Of a DNA stretch of 64,000 bases, positions 8,087-15,969 are shown one piece after another. The notes beneath the pieces are model-generated. The model did not search any database. It was not told the origin of the DNA and worked only from the letters and a program-made list of their open reading frames with translations. Position 1 is the first letter of the stretch. Each line of letters starts with the position of its first letter. The position numbers were made by a program, and so were the translations under genes. The DNA lies in the NCBI RefSeq assembly GCF_042652965.1, contig NZ_JBHSHL010000014.1, positions 1 through 64,000 of the forward strand, in the 5' to 3' direction. This DNA is from Filifactor villosus. GTDB taxonomy: Bacteria > Bacillota > Clostridia > Peptostreptococcales > Filifactoraceae.

Positions 8087-8629
8087 ATGTCAAGAATCGG
8101 ACTTAAACCGGTAAACGTTCCGGCCGGTGTTGAAATTAAAATAGACGAAAAGAACAATGTTACGGTAAAAGGACCAAAGGGAACTCTTTCTCAAGCGATC
8201 GATCCGAGTATGAAGATCGAGATCAACGATGGAGAACTCACGGTATCCAGACCTACAGATAACAAAAAACATAGATCTCTGCACGGCTTGAGTAGAACTT
8301 TGATCAACAATATGATCGTCGGAGTAACCGAAGGTTACCAAAAGAAAATGGAGATCGTAGGGGTTGGTTACAGAGCGGCGAAGCAAGGAAAGAAACTTGT
8401 TTTGAACCTGGGCTACTCTCATCCGGTAGAAATGGAAGATCCCGAAGGAATTGAAACGGAAGTGCCTACACAGCTTGAGATTATCGTAAAAGGTATCAAT
8501 AAGCAATTGGTAGGAAACTACGCGGCAAAGATTAGAGCATGGAGAGAGCCTGAGCCATACAAGGGCAAGGGAATCCGTTACTCCGGTGAGAATGTACGCC
8601 GTAAAGAAGGAAAAACAGGTAAGAAATAA
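8087..8629 (+). CDS. rplF: 50S ribosomal protein L6
   Basis: 180 aa, two L6 repeats: MSRIGLKPVNVPAGV at the start and the C-terminal signature PEPYKGKGIRYSGE. RBS AAGGAGGTG. It lies near the GTPase-associated region of the 50S subunit. Confidence 0.97.
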   Translation: MSRIGLKPVNVPAGVEIKIDEKNNVTVKGPKGTLSQAIDPSMKIEINDGELTVSRPTDNKKHRSLHGLSRTLINNMIVGVTEGYQKKMEIVGVGYRAAKQGKKLVLNLGYSHPVEMEDPEGIETEVPTQLEIIVKGINKQLVGNYAAKIRAWREPEPYKGKGIRYSGENVRRKEGKTGKK

Positions 8630-8659
8630 AGCATCATAGCTTAGAAAGGAGTGAATCAA

Positions 8660-9028
8660 GTGTTCCATAAAGTTGACAAAAACGTAGGACGAATTGCAAG
8701 ACATAAAAGAGTTCGCAAAAACCTGTCCGGAACTCCTGAAAGACCGAGATTCAACGTATATAGAAGCACAAACAACATCTATGTACAAATTATAGACGAT
8801 GTAAACAGAAGAACTCTTGTATCCGCCTCTACCTTGGATAAAGACATCAAAGCGGGCGTTGAGCATACAGGAAATAAGGAAGCTGCGAAAAAAGTCGGAG
8901 AACTTGCTGCAAAAAGAGCCCTCGAGAAAGGGATCAAAGAGGTTGTATTTGACCGCGGCGGCTACATCTATCACGGAAGAGTAAAAGAAGTAGCGGAAGG
9001 CGCAAGAGAAGCAGGTTTGCAATTCTAG
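8660..9028 (+). CDS. rplR: 50S ribosomal protein L18
   Basis: 122 aa from GTG 8660. A GTG at 8651 overlaps the AAAGGAG ribosome binding site and is rejected; the 8660 start has correct spacing and the usual length. Signatures are GTPERPRFNVYRS and FDRGGYIYHGRV. L18 binds 5S rRNA with L5. Confidence 0.94.
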   Translation: MFHKVDKNVGRIARHKRVRKNLSGTPERPRFNVYRSTNNIYVQIIDDVNRRTLVSASTLDKDIKAGVEHTGNKEAAKKVGELAAKRALEKGIKEVVFDRGGYIYHGRVKEVAEGAREAGLQF

Positions 9029-9050
9029 GAAAAAGGAGGGGAGCTCAATA

Positions 9051-9557
9051 ATGCAAAGAAAACGAATCGATGCAAGACAGCTTGATATAGAAACAAAAGT
9101 AGTAAATATCAGACGTGTAACAAAGGTAGTAAAAGGAGGACGTAACTTCCGTTTTGCGGCTCTTGTAGTAGTTGGAGATAACAACGGACACGTAGCGATC
9201 GGAACGGGAAAAGCGACGGAGGTTCCGGAAGCGATCCGTAAGGCCGAAGAGGATGCAAAGAAGAATATGATCGAGATACCGATGGTCGGAACGACGATCC
9301 CTCATATCGTACAGGGAAGATTCGGAGCGGGAAATGTACTTCTTATGCCGGCGCCGGAAGGTACCGGAGTTCTTGCTGGAGGTCCGGTGCGTGCCGTTCT
9401 GGAACTTGCAGGGATCAGAGATGTCCGTGCGAAGTCCATTGGAACAAACAATGAGAGAAACATGGTAAATGCTACCATGGAAGGACTGAAAGCTTTGAGA
9501 ACGGTTGAGGAAGTTGCAGCCTTGAGAGGAAAGAAAGTAGAAGACCTTTTGGGTTAG
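9051..9557 (+). CDS. rpsE: 30S ribosomal protein S5
   Basis: 168 aa. Begins MQRKRIDARQ, followed by KVVKGGRNFRFAALVVVGD (double-stranded RNA binding part) and the C-terminal S5 fold. S5 contributes to decoding accuracy and the mRNA entry helicase site. RBS AAGGAGGGG. Confidence 0.97.
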   Translation: MQRKRIDARQLDIETKVVNIRRVTKVVKGGRNFRFAALVVVGDNNGHVAIGTGKATEVPEAIRKAEEDAKKNMIEIPMVGTTIPHIVQGRFGAGNVLLMPAPEGTGVLAGGPVRAVLELAGIRDVRAKSIGTNNERNMVNATMEGLKALRTVEEVAALRGKKVEDLLG

Positions 9558-9569
9558 GAGGGACTGAAG

Positions 9570-9740
9570 ATGCTAAAAGTAACATTGAAAAAAAGTCCGA
9601 TAGGCACCAAACCTAATCAAAGGAAAACCCTGGTTGCTTTGGGACTCAAAAAAAGACATCAGACTGTGGAAAAGCCTGATAATCCTCAAGTTAGAGGAAT
9701 GATCAAGACAGTAAGTCATCTAGTAGAAGTAGAAGAATAA
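9570..9740 (+). CDS. rpmD: 50S ribosomal protein L30
   Basis: 56 aa, read from ATG 9570 to TAA 9738-9740: MLKVTLKKSPIGTKPNQRKT, then a helix with GLKKRHQTV and the ending VSHLVEVEE. These match bacterial L30, which contains the KSxIG and GL.. motifs. RBS TAGGAGG lies between it and rpsE. It occupies the expected position between rpsE and rplO. Confidence 0.95.
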   Translation: MLKVTLKKSPIGTKPNQRKTLVALGLKKRHQTVEKPDNPQVRGMIKTVSHLVEVEE

Positions 9741-9759
9741 GAAAAAAGGAGGTGCACGA

Positions 9760-10209
9760 ATGAAACTACACAATCTAAGACCTGCGGCAGGTGGAGGAAC
9801 CAAAGCTAGAAAAAGACTTGGTAGAGGTACTGCTACAGGACAGGGAAAAACATCCGGAAGAGGACAAAAAGGACAAGGTTCCCGTTCAGGCGGAGGTGTA
9901 AGACCGGGATTTGAGGGAGGTCAGATGCCTCTTATGAGAAGACTTCCGAAGATCGGTTTCGATAACACTCAATTCGAAAAGAAATATAGTGTGATCAATA
10001 TTGAACGATTGAACAGTCTCGAGGACGGAACGGTAGTAGATGCACAACTATTAAAAGATAAAAAGATCATCAGCAAGATAGAGAAAGACGGATTGAAGAT
10101 CCTTGGAAATGGCGAGTTCAACAAAAAACTCACCATTAAAGCAAGCAAGTTTACAAAGTCAGCAATTGAGAAGATAGAAGCGGCAGGAGGAAAGGCAGAG
10201 GTGATTTAG
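9760..10209 (+). CDS. rplO: 50S ribosomal protein L15
   Basis: 149 aa. Glycine- and arginine-rich N-terminus (GRGTATGQGKTSGRGQKGQG) followed by GFEGGQMPLMRRLPKIGF. It is a late-assembly protein near the 23S core. RBS AAGGAGGTG. Its TAG stop directly abuts the secY start codon. Confidence 0.97.
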   Translation: MKLHNLRPAAGGGTKARKRLGRGTATGQGKTSGRGQKGQGSRSGGGVRPGFEGGQMPLMRRLPKIGFDNTQFEKKYSVINIERLNSLEDGTVVDAQLLKDKKIISKIEKDGLKILGNGEFNKKLTIKASKFTKSAIEKIEAAGGKAEVI

Positions 10210-11481
10210 TTGTTTGAAGCACTGAAAAAGGCAATGAAAATACCGGCTCTTAGAAAAAGAATCGTGTTCACCGCATTGATGATATTAGTATTCAGAATAG
10301 GAGCCAACATTCCCGCAGCCGGCATGAACACACAACTAATCAAGGACAGTCTTGCACAAAACAACGTGCTTTCGCTCTATGATATGATGGCTGGGGGAGC
10401 GCTCAGTCAGTTTACTCTGTTTGCACTCGGAGTAACACCTTATATTACCGCTTCGATCATTATGCAATTGCTTGCAGTTGCAATTCCGACCCTTGAAGAT
10501 ATGCAAAAATCAGGGGAAGACGGAAGAAAAAAAATTCAGGTATATACCAGATACCTGTCGGTAGCCTTAGCGATCCTCCAATCGTTCGGATTGGTATATG
10601 GAATGTTTAGGGAGGCTTTGATCTCTGATAATTTTCTCACTGTCATATCCATCGTTTTGACGCTGACAGCAGGAACGACCTTCCTGATGTGGCTCGGCGA
10701 GATTATGACGGAGAAGGGGATCGGAAACGGGGTCTCGATGTTGATCTATGCAGGGATTATTTCAAGATATCCACATTCTCTCAGATCTACGATGAGAATG
10801 GCTTCCGTAGGAGAAATCAATCCTTTGCAGATTATTGTATTCCTGATCATTTCCGTTGCGATCATCGTAGGTGTCGTTATGGTTCTTGAAGGGGTTCGAA
10901 AGATCCCTGTACAGTATGCAAAACGTGTTGTCGGAAAGAACACTTATGGAGGACAGAGTTCTCATATTCCGCTAAAAGTAAATCAGGCGGGAGTTATCCC
11001 TGTCATCTTCGCTTCGTCGATCATGATGATGCCGGAAATGATGAGGTTCTTCTTCAGAAGTCAAGGATATAAGATGTTTATCGACAAGTACTTTTCCGTT
11101 GGAGGAAATCCCGGGATCTATATCTATAGTATCATTCAGTTTGTATTGGTTTATGCATTCTCTTATTTCTATATTTCCATCTCCTTCCATCCCGATGAGG
11201 TTGCAGACAATTTAAAGAACGGAAATGGATTTATTCCGGGGATCAGACCCGGAAAACCGACAGAAGAGTATATTTCAAAATCTCTAAACAGACTTACCTT
11301 TGTCGGTGCACTGTTCTTGGCGTTAATCGCCGCACTGCCGAATTTCTTTTACAGAACGACGAACATTCCCTTCCAATTTGGAGGAACGAGTTTGTTGATC
11401 GTTGTCGGGGTAGCGATCGAAACGATGAGACAGATCAAGGCGCAGTCGGTAATGAGACAGTACCAAGGATTCTTGAAATAA
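10210..11481 (+). CDS. secY: Preprotein translocase subunit SecY
   Basis: 423 aa with about ten membrane segments; forms the SecYEG channel with SecE and SecG and is driven by SecA. Family signatures are RIGANIPAAGMN near the first helix and the cytoplasmic loop with IPVQYAKRVVGKNTYGGQSSHIPLKVN. TTG start immediately after the rplO stop, with AGAGGTGAT upstream inside rplO, so translation is probably coupled. Highly conserved position in the spc operon. Confidence 0.97.
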   Translation: MFEALKKAMKIPALRKRIVFTALMILVFRIGANIPAAGMNTQLIKDSLAQNNVLSLYDMMAGGALSQFTLFALGVTPYITASIIMQLLAVAIPTLEDMQKSGEDGRKKIQVYTRYLSVALAILQSFGLVYGMFREALISDNFLTVISIVLTLTAGTTFLMWLGEIMTEKGIGNGVSMLIYAGIISRYPHSLRSTMRMASVGEINPLQIIVFLIISVAIIVGVVMVLEGVRKIPVQYAKRVVGKNTYGGQSSHIPLKVNQAGVIPVIFASSIMMMPEMMRFFFRSQGYKMFIDKYFSVGGNPGIYIYSIIQFVLVYAFSYFYISISFHPDEVADNLKNGNGFIPGIRPGKPTEEYISKSLNRLTFVGALFLALIAALPNFFYRTTNIPFQFGGTSLLIVVGVAIETMRQIKAQSVMRQYQGFLK

Positions 11482-11512
11482 AGTATGTTAAGAAAAGTAG
11501 GAGATGAAAAAA

Positions 11513-12163
11513 ATGAACGTTATATTGCTTGGACCTCCGGGTGCAGGAAAAGGGACACAGGCGGAATCGATTGTAAAAGATTACAAGACCGTTCACATCT
11601 CAACCGGAGATATTTTTCGTAAAAACATTAAAGAGAACACGGCTTTAGGTCAAAAGGCGAAGGAGTATATGGACAAGGGACAGCTGGTTCCCGACGAACT
11701 CGTCGTCGAATTGGTGGCGGATCGCTTGTCTCAGGAAGATGTCAAACAAGGCTTTCTTCTCGACGGCTTCCCCAGAACGATATTCCAAGCGGAAGAACTT
11801 GACAAGGTCCTTTTGAAGAACGATATGAAGATCGACAAGGTCATCAATATTGAGGTGGAGCCGGAGGTTTTGATTGAAAGAGCGGTAGGCAGAAGAGTGT
11901 GTAAGGTCGACGGGACTACCTACCATGTGAGCTTCAATCCGCCTAAAACCGAAGGGATCTGTGATCATTGCGGACAGGAATTGCACCAGAGAGATGATGA
12001 TAAAGAAGAGACTGTAAGAAACAGAATTTCAGTATATACAAATCAAACAAAACCTTTGATCGAGTATTATACAAAGCAAGGAAACATTGCCAATATCAAT
12101 GGACAGCAAAAGATCGAAGCCGTCTTTGAAGAAATAAAAAGTGCCTTAGGAAGTGAACAATAG
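11513..12163 (+). CDS. adk: Adenylate kinase
   Basis: 216 aa from ATG 11513 (MNVILLGPPGAGKGTQ); the upstream ATG 11504 is only one base from GGAG and is rejected. It converts AMP + ATP to 2 ADP. P-loop GPPGAGKGT at residues 7-15. The long-form LID resembles zinc LIDs (residues around 127-160) but has Cys-x2-Asp (CKVDG) then Cys-x2-Cys (CDHC), so one of four usual cysteines is aspartate. Gap-free junction to map. Confidence 0.96.
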   Translation: MNVILLGPPGAGKGTQAESIVKDYKTVHISTGDIFRKNIKENTALGQKAKEYMDKGQLVPDELVVELVADRLSQEDVKQGFLLDGFPRTIFQAEELDKVLLKNDMKIDKVINIEVEPEVLIERAVGRRVCKVDGTTYHVSFNPPKTEGICDHCGQELHQRDDDKEETVRNRISVYTNQTKPLIEYYTKQGNIANINGQQKIEAVFEEIKSALGSEQ

Positions 12164-12913
12164 ATGATAAGTCTGAAATCGAAAAGAGAAATACAGTTGC
12201 TTAGAGATGCCGGTAAGATTGTAGCCGAGACACATGCCTTGATCAAAGAGGCAATCAGGCCCGGAATCAGCACTTTGGAACTGGATGAGATTGCATACAG
12301 GAACATAACAAAGTATGATGCCATCCCTTCGTTTTTGAACTACAACGGTTTTCCTAAAAGCATCTGTACCTCGAAGAATGATATCATCGTTCACGGGATT
12401 CCCTCCGAAGAAGATATTCTTTTGGAGGGAGATATTATCAGTGTGGATATCGGTGCCTATTACAAGGGCTATCACGGGGACAGTGCAAAGACCCACGGTG
12501 TCGGGACGATCAGCGATGAAGATTCGAGGTTGATCGCCGTAACGCGGGAAAGTTTCTATGAGGGAATCAGACATGCCGTCATAGGAAACAGGCTCTCCGA
12601 TATTTCACATCATGTTCAAAAGGTAGCGGAAGAGGCGGGATATTCCGTTGTTCGAGAGTTTGTCGGACACGGAGTAGGAACCAAATTGCATGAAGACCCA
12701 TCAGTACCTAATTATGGACCGCCAAACAGGGGACCGAGGTTGGCGGAAGGGCTTGTTATTGCGGTAGAGCCTATGATAAACCAAGGAACTTATCACGTCA
12801 GAATAGAAGATGACGGTTGGACGGTAAGGACGCAGGATAGTAAAAAATCGGCACATTACGAGCATACGATTGCCATTACTGAACACGGCCCTGAACTCCT
12901 GACCTTATTGTAA
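12164..12913 (+). CDS. map: Methionine aminopeptidase, type I
   Basis: 249 aa. Removes the initiator methionine from nascent proteins. The five metal ligands are all present: D95, D106, H169, E202 and E233. Starts at the base following the adk stop; the upstream RBS is weak (GGAAGTG), consistent with coupling to adk. Position after secY-adk is standard in Firmicutes. Confidence 0.97.
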   Translation: MISLKSKREIQLLRDAGKIVAETHALIKEAIRPGISTLELDEIAYRNITKYDAIPSFLNYNGFPKSICTSKNDIIVHGIPSEEDILLEGDIISVDIGAYYKGYHGDSAKTHGVGTISDEDSRLIAVTRESFYEGIRHAVIGNRLSDISHHVQKVAEEAGYSVVREFVGHGVGTKLHEDPSVPNYGPPNRGPRLAEGLVIAVEPMINQGTYHVRIEDDGWTVRTQDSKKSAHYEHTIAITEHGPELLTLL

Positions 12914-12923
12914 AGGAGAGAAG

Positions 12924-13193
12924 ATGGAGAACGTATTCGAAAAAGGCACAGTGGTGATAAGTCGTGCCGGGCATGATAAAAGCATACCTATGGTCGTCTA
13001 TGAGCAGATCGATCAAACCAGAGTATTCGTCGTAGATGGAAAAAATAGAAAAGTTGAAAAACCGAAACTGAAAAATGTTCATCACCTACAAAAAACGAAT
13101 CATTTTATTGATTTGAAACCGATAGATAACCTGAAAGATAACGGCGAGAAAAATGCCTATATCAGAAAACAACTCAAGCAAATAGGATACTGA
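12924..13193 (+). CDS. KOW-domain RNA-binding protein (L14e/L27e-like)
   Basis: 89 aa, basic C-terminal half. The N-terminal KGTVVISRAGHDKSIPMVV has the KOW pattern seen in the small proteins often encoded between map and infA in Firmicutes. A ribosome-associated role is assumed for the family but is not established. RBS AAAGGAGAG. Confidence 0.8.
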   Translation: MENVFEKGTVVISRAGHDKSIPMVVYEQIDQTRVFVVDGKNRKVEKPKLKNVHHLQKTNHFIDLKPIDNLKDNGEKNAYIRKQLKQIGY

Positions 13194-13211
13194 AGAGGGG
13201 GGACCGTGCAG

Positions 13212-13430
13212 ATGTCCAAAAAAGATGTCATTGAATTGGAAGGCACCGTAATCGATGCCCTACCCAATACGATGTTTAAGGTAAAATTAGATAACGATCA
13301 TGAGATCATGGCGCATATATCCGGAAAACTTCGAATGAATTTTATCCGAATACTTCCGGGAGATAAAGTAACCGTAGAGCTTTCCCCTTATGATTTAACA
13401 AAAGGAAGAATCACTTGGAGAAAGAAGTAA
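13212..13430 (+). CDS. infA: Translation initiation factor IF-1
   Basis: 72 aa, standard length, from ATG 13212 (MSKKDVIELEGTVIDALPN). A GTG six bases upstream would add two residues; the ATG is better spaced from AGGGGGG. OB-fold protein that occupies the 30S A site during initiation. Confidence 0.96.
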   Translation: MSKKDVIELEGTVIDALPNTMFKVKLDNDHEIMAHISGKLRMNFIRILPGDKVTVELSPYDLTKGRITWRKK

Positions 13431-13448
13431 GAAGCAGGAGGGAACAAG

Positions 13449-13562
13449 ATGAAGATAAGACCATCCGTAAAGCCTATGTGTGAAAAATGCAAAATCATCA
13501 AACGTAAGGGAAAAGTAATGGTGATTTGTGAAAATCCGAAACATAAGCAAAAACAAGGTTAA
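13449..13562 (+). CDS. rpmJ: 50S ribosomal protein L36, zinc type
   Basis: 37 aa read directly: MKIRPSVKPMCEKCKIIKRK, ending ICENPKHKQKQG. Zinc ligands C11, C14, C27 and H32 are present, so this is the zinc-dependent form. RBS AGGAGGG. Standard position between infA and rpsM. Confidence 0.96.
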   Translation: MKIRPSVKPMCEKCKIIKRKGKVMVICENPKHKQKQG

Positions 13563-13597
13563 ATAAGACAAAGCAATTAATAGGAGGTGCAAGCTGA

Positions 13598-13963
13598 ATG
13601 GCACGTATTGCAGGTATAGACTTACCAAGAGAAAAAAGAGTTGAGATCGGATTGACCTACATCTTCGGGATTGGAAGACCGACCGCAAACAAGATCCTGA
13701 AAGATACCGGAATCAACCCTGATACGAGGATCAAAGATCTGACGGAAGAAGAGGTAAATGTTCTGCGTAAAGCAATCGATGAGTATCCGGTAGAGGGAGA
13801 TTTGAGAAGAGAAATTTCTTTGAATATCAAACGTCTCAGAGATATCCGCTGCTACAGAGGAATCCGTCATGCAAAAGGATTACCGGTGAGAGGACAGAAG
13901 ACAAAGACGAATGCAAGAACTCGTAAAGGTGCGAAACGTACAGTAGGAAGAAAGAAAAAATAA
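13598..13963 (+). CDS. rpsM: 30S ribosomal protein S13
   Basis: 121 aa. MARIAGIDLPREKRVEIGLTY at the start, helix-two-turn-helix region, and the basic tail RGQKTKTNARTRKG that contacts P-site tRNA. RBS TAGGAGGTG. Confidence 0.97.
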   Translation: MARIAGIDLPREKRVEIGLTYIFGIGRPTANKILKDTGINPDTRIKDLTEEEVNVLRKAIDEYPVEGDLRREISLNIKRLRDIRCYRGIRHAKGLPVRGQKTKTNARTRKGAKRTVGRKKK

Positions 13964-13981
13964 ACGTAAGGAGGGTGAAAC

Positions 13982-14383
13982 ATGGCAAAAGCAGCAAAGA
14001 AGAAAAATACGCGAATCCGTAGACGAGAAAGAAAAAACATTGAAAAAGGGCATGCCCATATTCAATCTTCATTCAATAACTCGATTGTAACATTGACTGA
14101 TGTTCATGGAAACGTAATTTCGTGGGCAAGTGCAGGACAACTTGGTTTTAAAGGTTCCAGAAAATCTACACCGTTTGCAGCGCAGATGGCAGCTGAGACT
14201 GCAAGCAAGGCAGCGATGGAGCATGGACTGAAATCAGTAGAAGTATTTGTAAAAGGACCGGGTTCGGGTCGTGAGGCGGCGATTCGTGCACTACAGGCTT
14301 CAGGACTTGAGGTCACCATGATCAAAGACGTTACACCGATTCCGCACAACGGTTGCAGACCACCCAAGAGAAGAAGAGTGTAA
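13982..14383 (+). CDS. rpsK: 30S ribosomal protein S11
   Basis: 133 aa. GHAHIQSSFNNSIVTLTD and the C-terminal DVTPIPHNGCRPPKRRRV are diagnostic. Platform protein of the 30S subunit. RBS AAGGAGGG. The next gene is rpoA; rpsD, usual here in clostridia, is absent. Confidence 0.97.
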   Translation: MAKAAKKKNTRIRRRERKNIEKGHAHIQSSFNNSIVTLTDVHGNVISWASAGQLGFKGSRKSTPFAAQMAAETASKAAMEHGLKSVEVFVKGPGSGREAAIRALQASGLEVTMIKDVTPIPHNGCRPPKRRRV

Positions 14384-14468
14384 TTGAGGAAACATAAGGA
14401 TAACAAATGTTATTTCTTAGCCTTGGTAGAAGGATAAATGAAGATAATCAAGGAGGGTTTCTGAAAAC

Positions 14469-15416
14469 ATGATATCAATCGAAAAGCCAAGTGTAAATGC
14501 CTTGGAATACAATGATAGTTATGGAAAATTTGTCGTGGAACCTCTTGAGAGAGGCTTTGCAATTACAATAGGAAATGCGCTCAGAAGGATCCTCTTGTCA
14601 TCGTTGCCCGGCGTAGCTGTAAAATCGATCCGTATCGATGGAGTTCTGCATGAATTTTCGACGATTCCGGGAGTTAAAGAAGATGTAACTGAAATCATGT
14701 TAAGGCTCAAAGAACTTGCGATGAGAATAGACTCTCAAGATGATGAACAGCGAGTGCTGGTAGTATCTCAGGAAGGGGAAGGGGTCGTAAGTGCCGGAGA
14801 TATCAAGTGTCCTCCGGATGTAGAGATCCTCAATAAAGACCTGTTGATAGCGACCTGTTCGGAAGACACCAAGTTCTATATGGAAATTCATATAGGAAAG
14901 GGAAGAGGTTATGTATCCTCTGAAGACAACAAGGACGAGTCTATGCCGATCGGTGTTATACCGATGGATTCCATCTATACACCGGTAAAAAAAGTCAATT
15001 ATGAAGTAGAGCCTACAAGAGTGGGAAATCGTTCCGATTATGAGAAATTGATCTTGGAGATCTGGACAGATGGAAGTATAGAAGTACAGGAAGGAGTCTC
15101 TCTGGGAGCGAAGATCCTGAATGAACATTTAAACTTGTTCTTGAACTTGAGTGATAAGTTAAATCAAATCGAATTGATGGTGGAGAAGGAAGAAGGCAAG
15201 AAGGAAAAAGCCTTGGAGATGACGATCGAAGAGCTGGACCTCTCTGTAAGATCCTACAACTGCTTGAAGAGAGCAAACATCAATACGGTGGAAGAGTTGA
15301 CCAAGAAGACGGAAGATGAGATGATGAAGGTGAGAAACCTCGGCAAGAAATCGTTAGAAGAAGTCATCGGCAAACTCTCCGATTTAGGATTCAGTTTAAG
15401 AACAGAAGAAGAATAG
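14469..15416 (+). CDS. rpoA: RNA polymerase subunit alpha
   Basis: 315 aa. N-terminal dimerisation domain (FVVEPLERGFAITIGNALRR) and C-terminal domain (LDLSVRSYNCLKRANINTVEEL, LGKKSLEEV) that binds UP elements and activators. Complete. RBS AAGGAGGG. Preceded by an 85 nt spacer containing no gene. Confidence 0.97.
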   Translation: MISIEKPSVNALEYNDSYGKFVVEPLERGFAITIGNALRRILLSSLPGVAVKSIRIDGVLHEFSTIPGVKEDVTEIMLRLKELAMRIDSQDDEQRVLVVSQEGEGVVSAGDIKCPPDVEILNKDLLIATCSEDTKFYMEIHIGKGRGYVSSEDNKDESMPIGVIPMDSIYTPVKKVNYEVEPTRVGNRSDYEKLILEIWTDGSIEVQEGVSLGAKILNEHLNLFLNLSDKLNQIELMVEKEEGKKEKALEMTIEELDLSVRSYNCLKRANINTVEELTKKTEDEMMKVRNLGKKSLEEVIGKLSDLGFSLRTEEE

Positions 15417-15436
15417 ACGAAAAGGAGGCGAACCTC

Positions 15437-15778
15437 ATGGCAGTATATAGAAAACTTGGAAGAAAAACTGCACATAGAAACTTGATGCTTAGAAATCAAG
15501 TAACAGACCTGATCAAACATGAAAGAATTCAAACGACCGAAACTCGTGCAAAAGAAACCAAGAGAATGGCGGAAAAAATGATCACCCTTGGAAAAAGAGG
15601 CGATCTGCATGCAAGAAGACAAGCTCTTTCTTATATGTTGGATGAAGGGACAGTTAAGAAATTGTTTGATGAAGTTGCACCGAAGTATCAAGACAGACAG
15701 GGCGGTTATGTAAGAATTATGAAGACCGTTCCAAGAAAGGGCGACAACTCACCGATGGCAATTATTGAATTGGTGTAA
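15437..15778 (+). CDS. rplQ: 50S ribosomal protein L17
   Basis: 113 aa. MAVYRKLGRKTAHRNLMLRN is the family N-terminus. Last gene of the ribosomal super-operon; a stem-loop and a strong terminator follow. The ECF-transporter genes that often come next in Firmicutes are not here. RBS AAAGGAGG. Confidence 0.97.
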   Translation: MAVYRKLGRKTAHRNLMLRNQVTDLIKHERIQTTETRAKETKRMAEKMITLGKRGDLHARRQALSYMLDEGTVKKLFDEVAPKYQDRQGGYVRIMKTVPRKGDNSPMAIIELV

Positions 15779-15798
15779 GACGTTCTTTTCCCATGTAT

Positions 15799-15857
15799 AT
15801 CGGAATCGCATCGCCAAAGCGAATCACATCCCACCGGCGATGCCGACCCAATCCGAT
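15799..15857 (+). other. Structured stem-loop downstream of rplQ
   Basis: Outer stem ATCGGA (15799-15804) with TCCGAT (15852-15857) encloses GCATCGCC (15808-15815) with GGCGATGC (15836-15843). It lies upstream of the terminator and has no U-run of its own, so it is more likely an mRNA 3' structure than a terminator. Confidence 0.5.
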
Positions 15858-15894
15858 GTTCAAAATATTTTTTATTCATGAATAAGAAACTATG

Positions 15895-15932
15895 AAAAAG
15901 ACACTGTATTTGGGAAATACGGTGTCTTTTTT
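15895..15932 (+). terminator. Terminator of the ribosomal super-operon
   Basis: AAAAAGACAC-GTATTT pairs with AAATAC-GTGTCTTTTT around GGG, ending in a T-run. It is symmetric enough to act in both directions. Confidence 0.9.
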
Positions 15933-15969
15933 CGAAAACATCGTATAGAAACAAAAGGAGGAGAAGGAT

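Noticed and set aside
1177..15276. Many long minus-strand open frames across the ribosomal operon
   Set aside because: They are the antisense shadow of highly expressed, codon-biased ribosomal genes; none has an RBS or a plausible protein.
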